Part shown: positions 14,147 through 14,233 of the stretch, one piece after another
Numbering within the stretch: position 1 is the first letter of the stretch
How the letters are laid out: each line of letters opens with the position of its first letter
Origin: Actinomycetota bacterium
Lineage (GTDB): Bacteria > Actinomycetota > Humimicrobiia > Humimicrobiales > Humimicrobiaceae
Assembly: GCA_016927635.1 (NCBI GenBank)
Contig: JAFGMJ010000026.1
Span: 1-14,233 of the forward strand
Reading direction: 5' to 3'
DNA: 14,233 bases
The notes under the pieces: generated by a model
Database searches by the model: none
Seen by the model: the letters and a program-made list of their open reading frames with translations, nothing else
Told to the model about the DNA's origin: nothing
Made by a program: the position numbers and the translations under genes

Positions 14147-14159
14147 TTCAATAATTGAA
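14147..14159. promoter_or_regulatory. Palindromic candidate operator just downstream of the aminotransferase promoter
   Basis: TTCAAT (14147-14152), A, ATTGAA (14154-14159): perfect 6-bp arms, at about +3 to +15 of the predicted transcript. A further ATTGAA half-site lies in the promoter spacer (14179-14184). The position is that of a repressor operator; the binding protein is unknown. Confidence 0.35.
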
Positions 14160-14168
14160 CGTAATAGT

Positions 14169-14196
14169 ATTATATATGATTGAAAATAATAGTCAA
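14169..14196 (-). promoter_or_regulatory. Sigma70-type promoter of the aminotransferase-oxidoreductase operon
   Basis: On the minus strand TTGACT (14191-14196, 5/6) is 16 nt from a perfect TATAAT (14169-14174). The predicted start is near 14162, giving a leader of about 120 nt before the ATG at 14043. No further gene is visible between 14044 and the window end; the rest is AT-rich upstream DNA. Confidence 0.6.
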
Positions 14197-14233
14197 TACG
14201 AATTATTATTTGATTTTATATTTTTTATATGTT

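Noticed and set aside
1..14233. CRISPR arrays, tRNA/rRNA genes, insertion sequences, riboswitches, attachment sites
   Set aside because: Read-through of both strands gave no regularly spaced repeats, no cloverleaf-like stretch, no transposase or integrase frame, and no gene-free region long and structured enough for a known riboswitch.

Overview
This is an AT-rich bacterial chromosomal window with densely packed genes, most of them on the minus strand. I see no tRNA, rRNA, CRISPR array, transposase or phage gene. The gene set is housekeeping and metabolic: SOS control, a replicative-family polymerase, nitrogen metabolism and a two-component system. Codon use favours AGG/AGA for Arg, ATA for Ile and CTT for Leu. 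Three genes start with TTG, each behind a good Shine-Dalgarno (SD), while several regulators have no SD at all. The protein families point to a low-GC bacterium with Gram-positive-type LexA and PII proteins, perhaps a low-GC actinobacterial or clostridia-like lineage. The sequence alone does not settle the phylum.

Layout. (1) 1-3996, minus: lexA, then a large DnaE-family DNA polymerase III alpha subunit that runs off the left edge (1037 codons seen, uninterrupted, TTG start). An imperfect inverted repeat overlaps the likely lexA promoter and may be its operator. (2) 4284-5412: a MgtC/SapB-type membrane protein (minus) diverging from a small DsrE-like protein (plus). (3) 5461-7763, minus: an OmpR-type response regulator followed by its sensor histidine kinase. 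(4) 7943-9636: a DUF4380/galactose-mutarotase-like protein (plus) converging on a DeoR-type repressor (minus), with a small hairpin across both stop codons. (5) 9659-11302, minus: a PII protein followed by glutamate dehydrogenase, with deoR only 22 bp further on. (6) 11463-14043, minus: a class III aminotransferase followed by a Gfo/Idh/MocA oxidoreductase, behind a good sigma70-type promoter with a palindrome just downstream.

How they may work together. LexA plus a DnaE with DnaE2-like features suggests a damage-inducible polymerase. PII beside Gdh suggests that 2-oxoglutarate, nitrogen and energy sensing is coupled to ammonium assimilation or glutamate catabolism. The aminotransferase/Gfo pair looks like a small catabolic or amino-sugar module with unknown substrate. 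None of these links is proven by the sequence. The most notable points are the mosaic, probably exonuclease-dead DnaE next to lexA, the PII T-loop lacking Tyr51, and the split between SD-led and SD-less genes.
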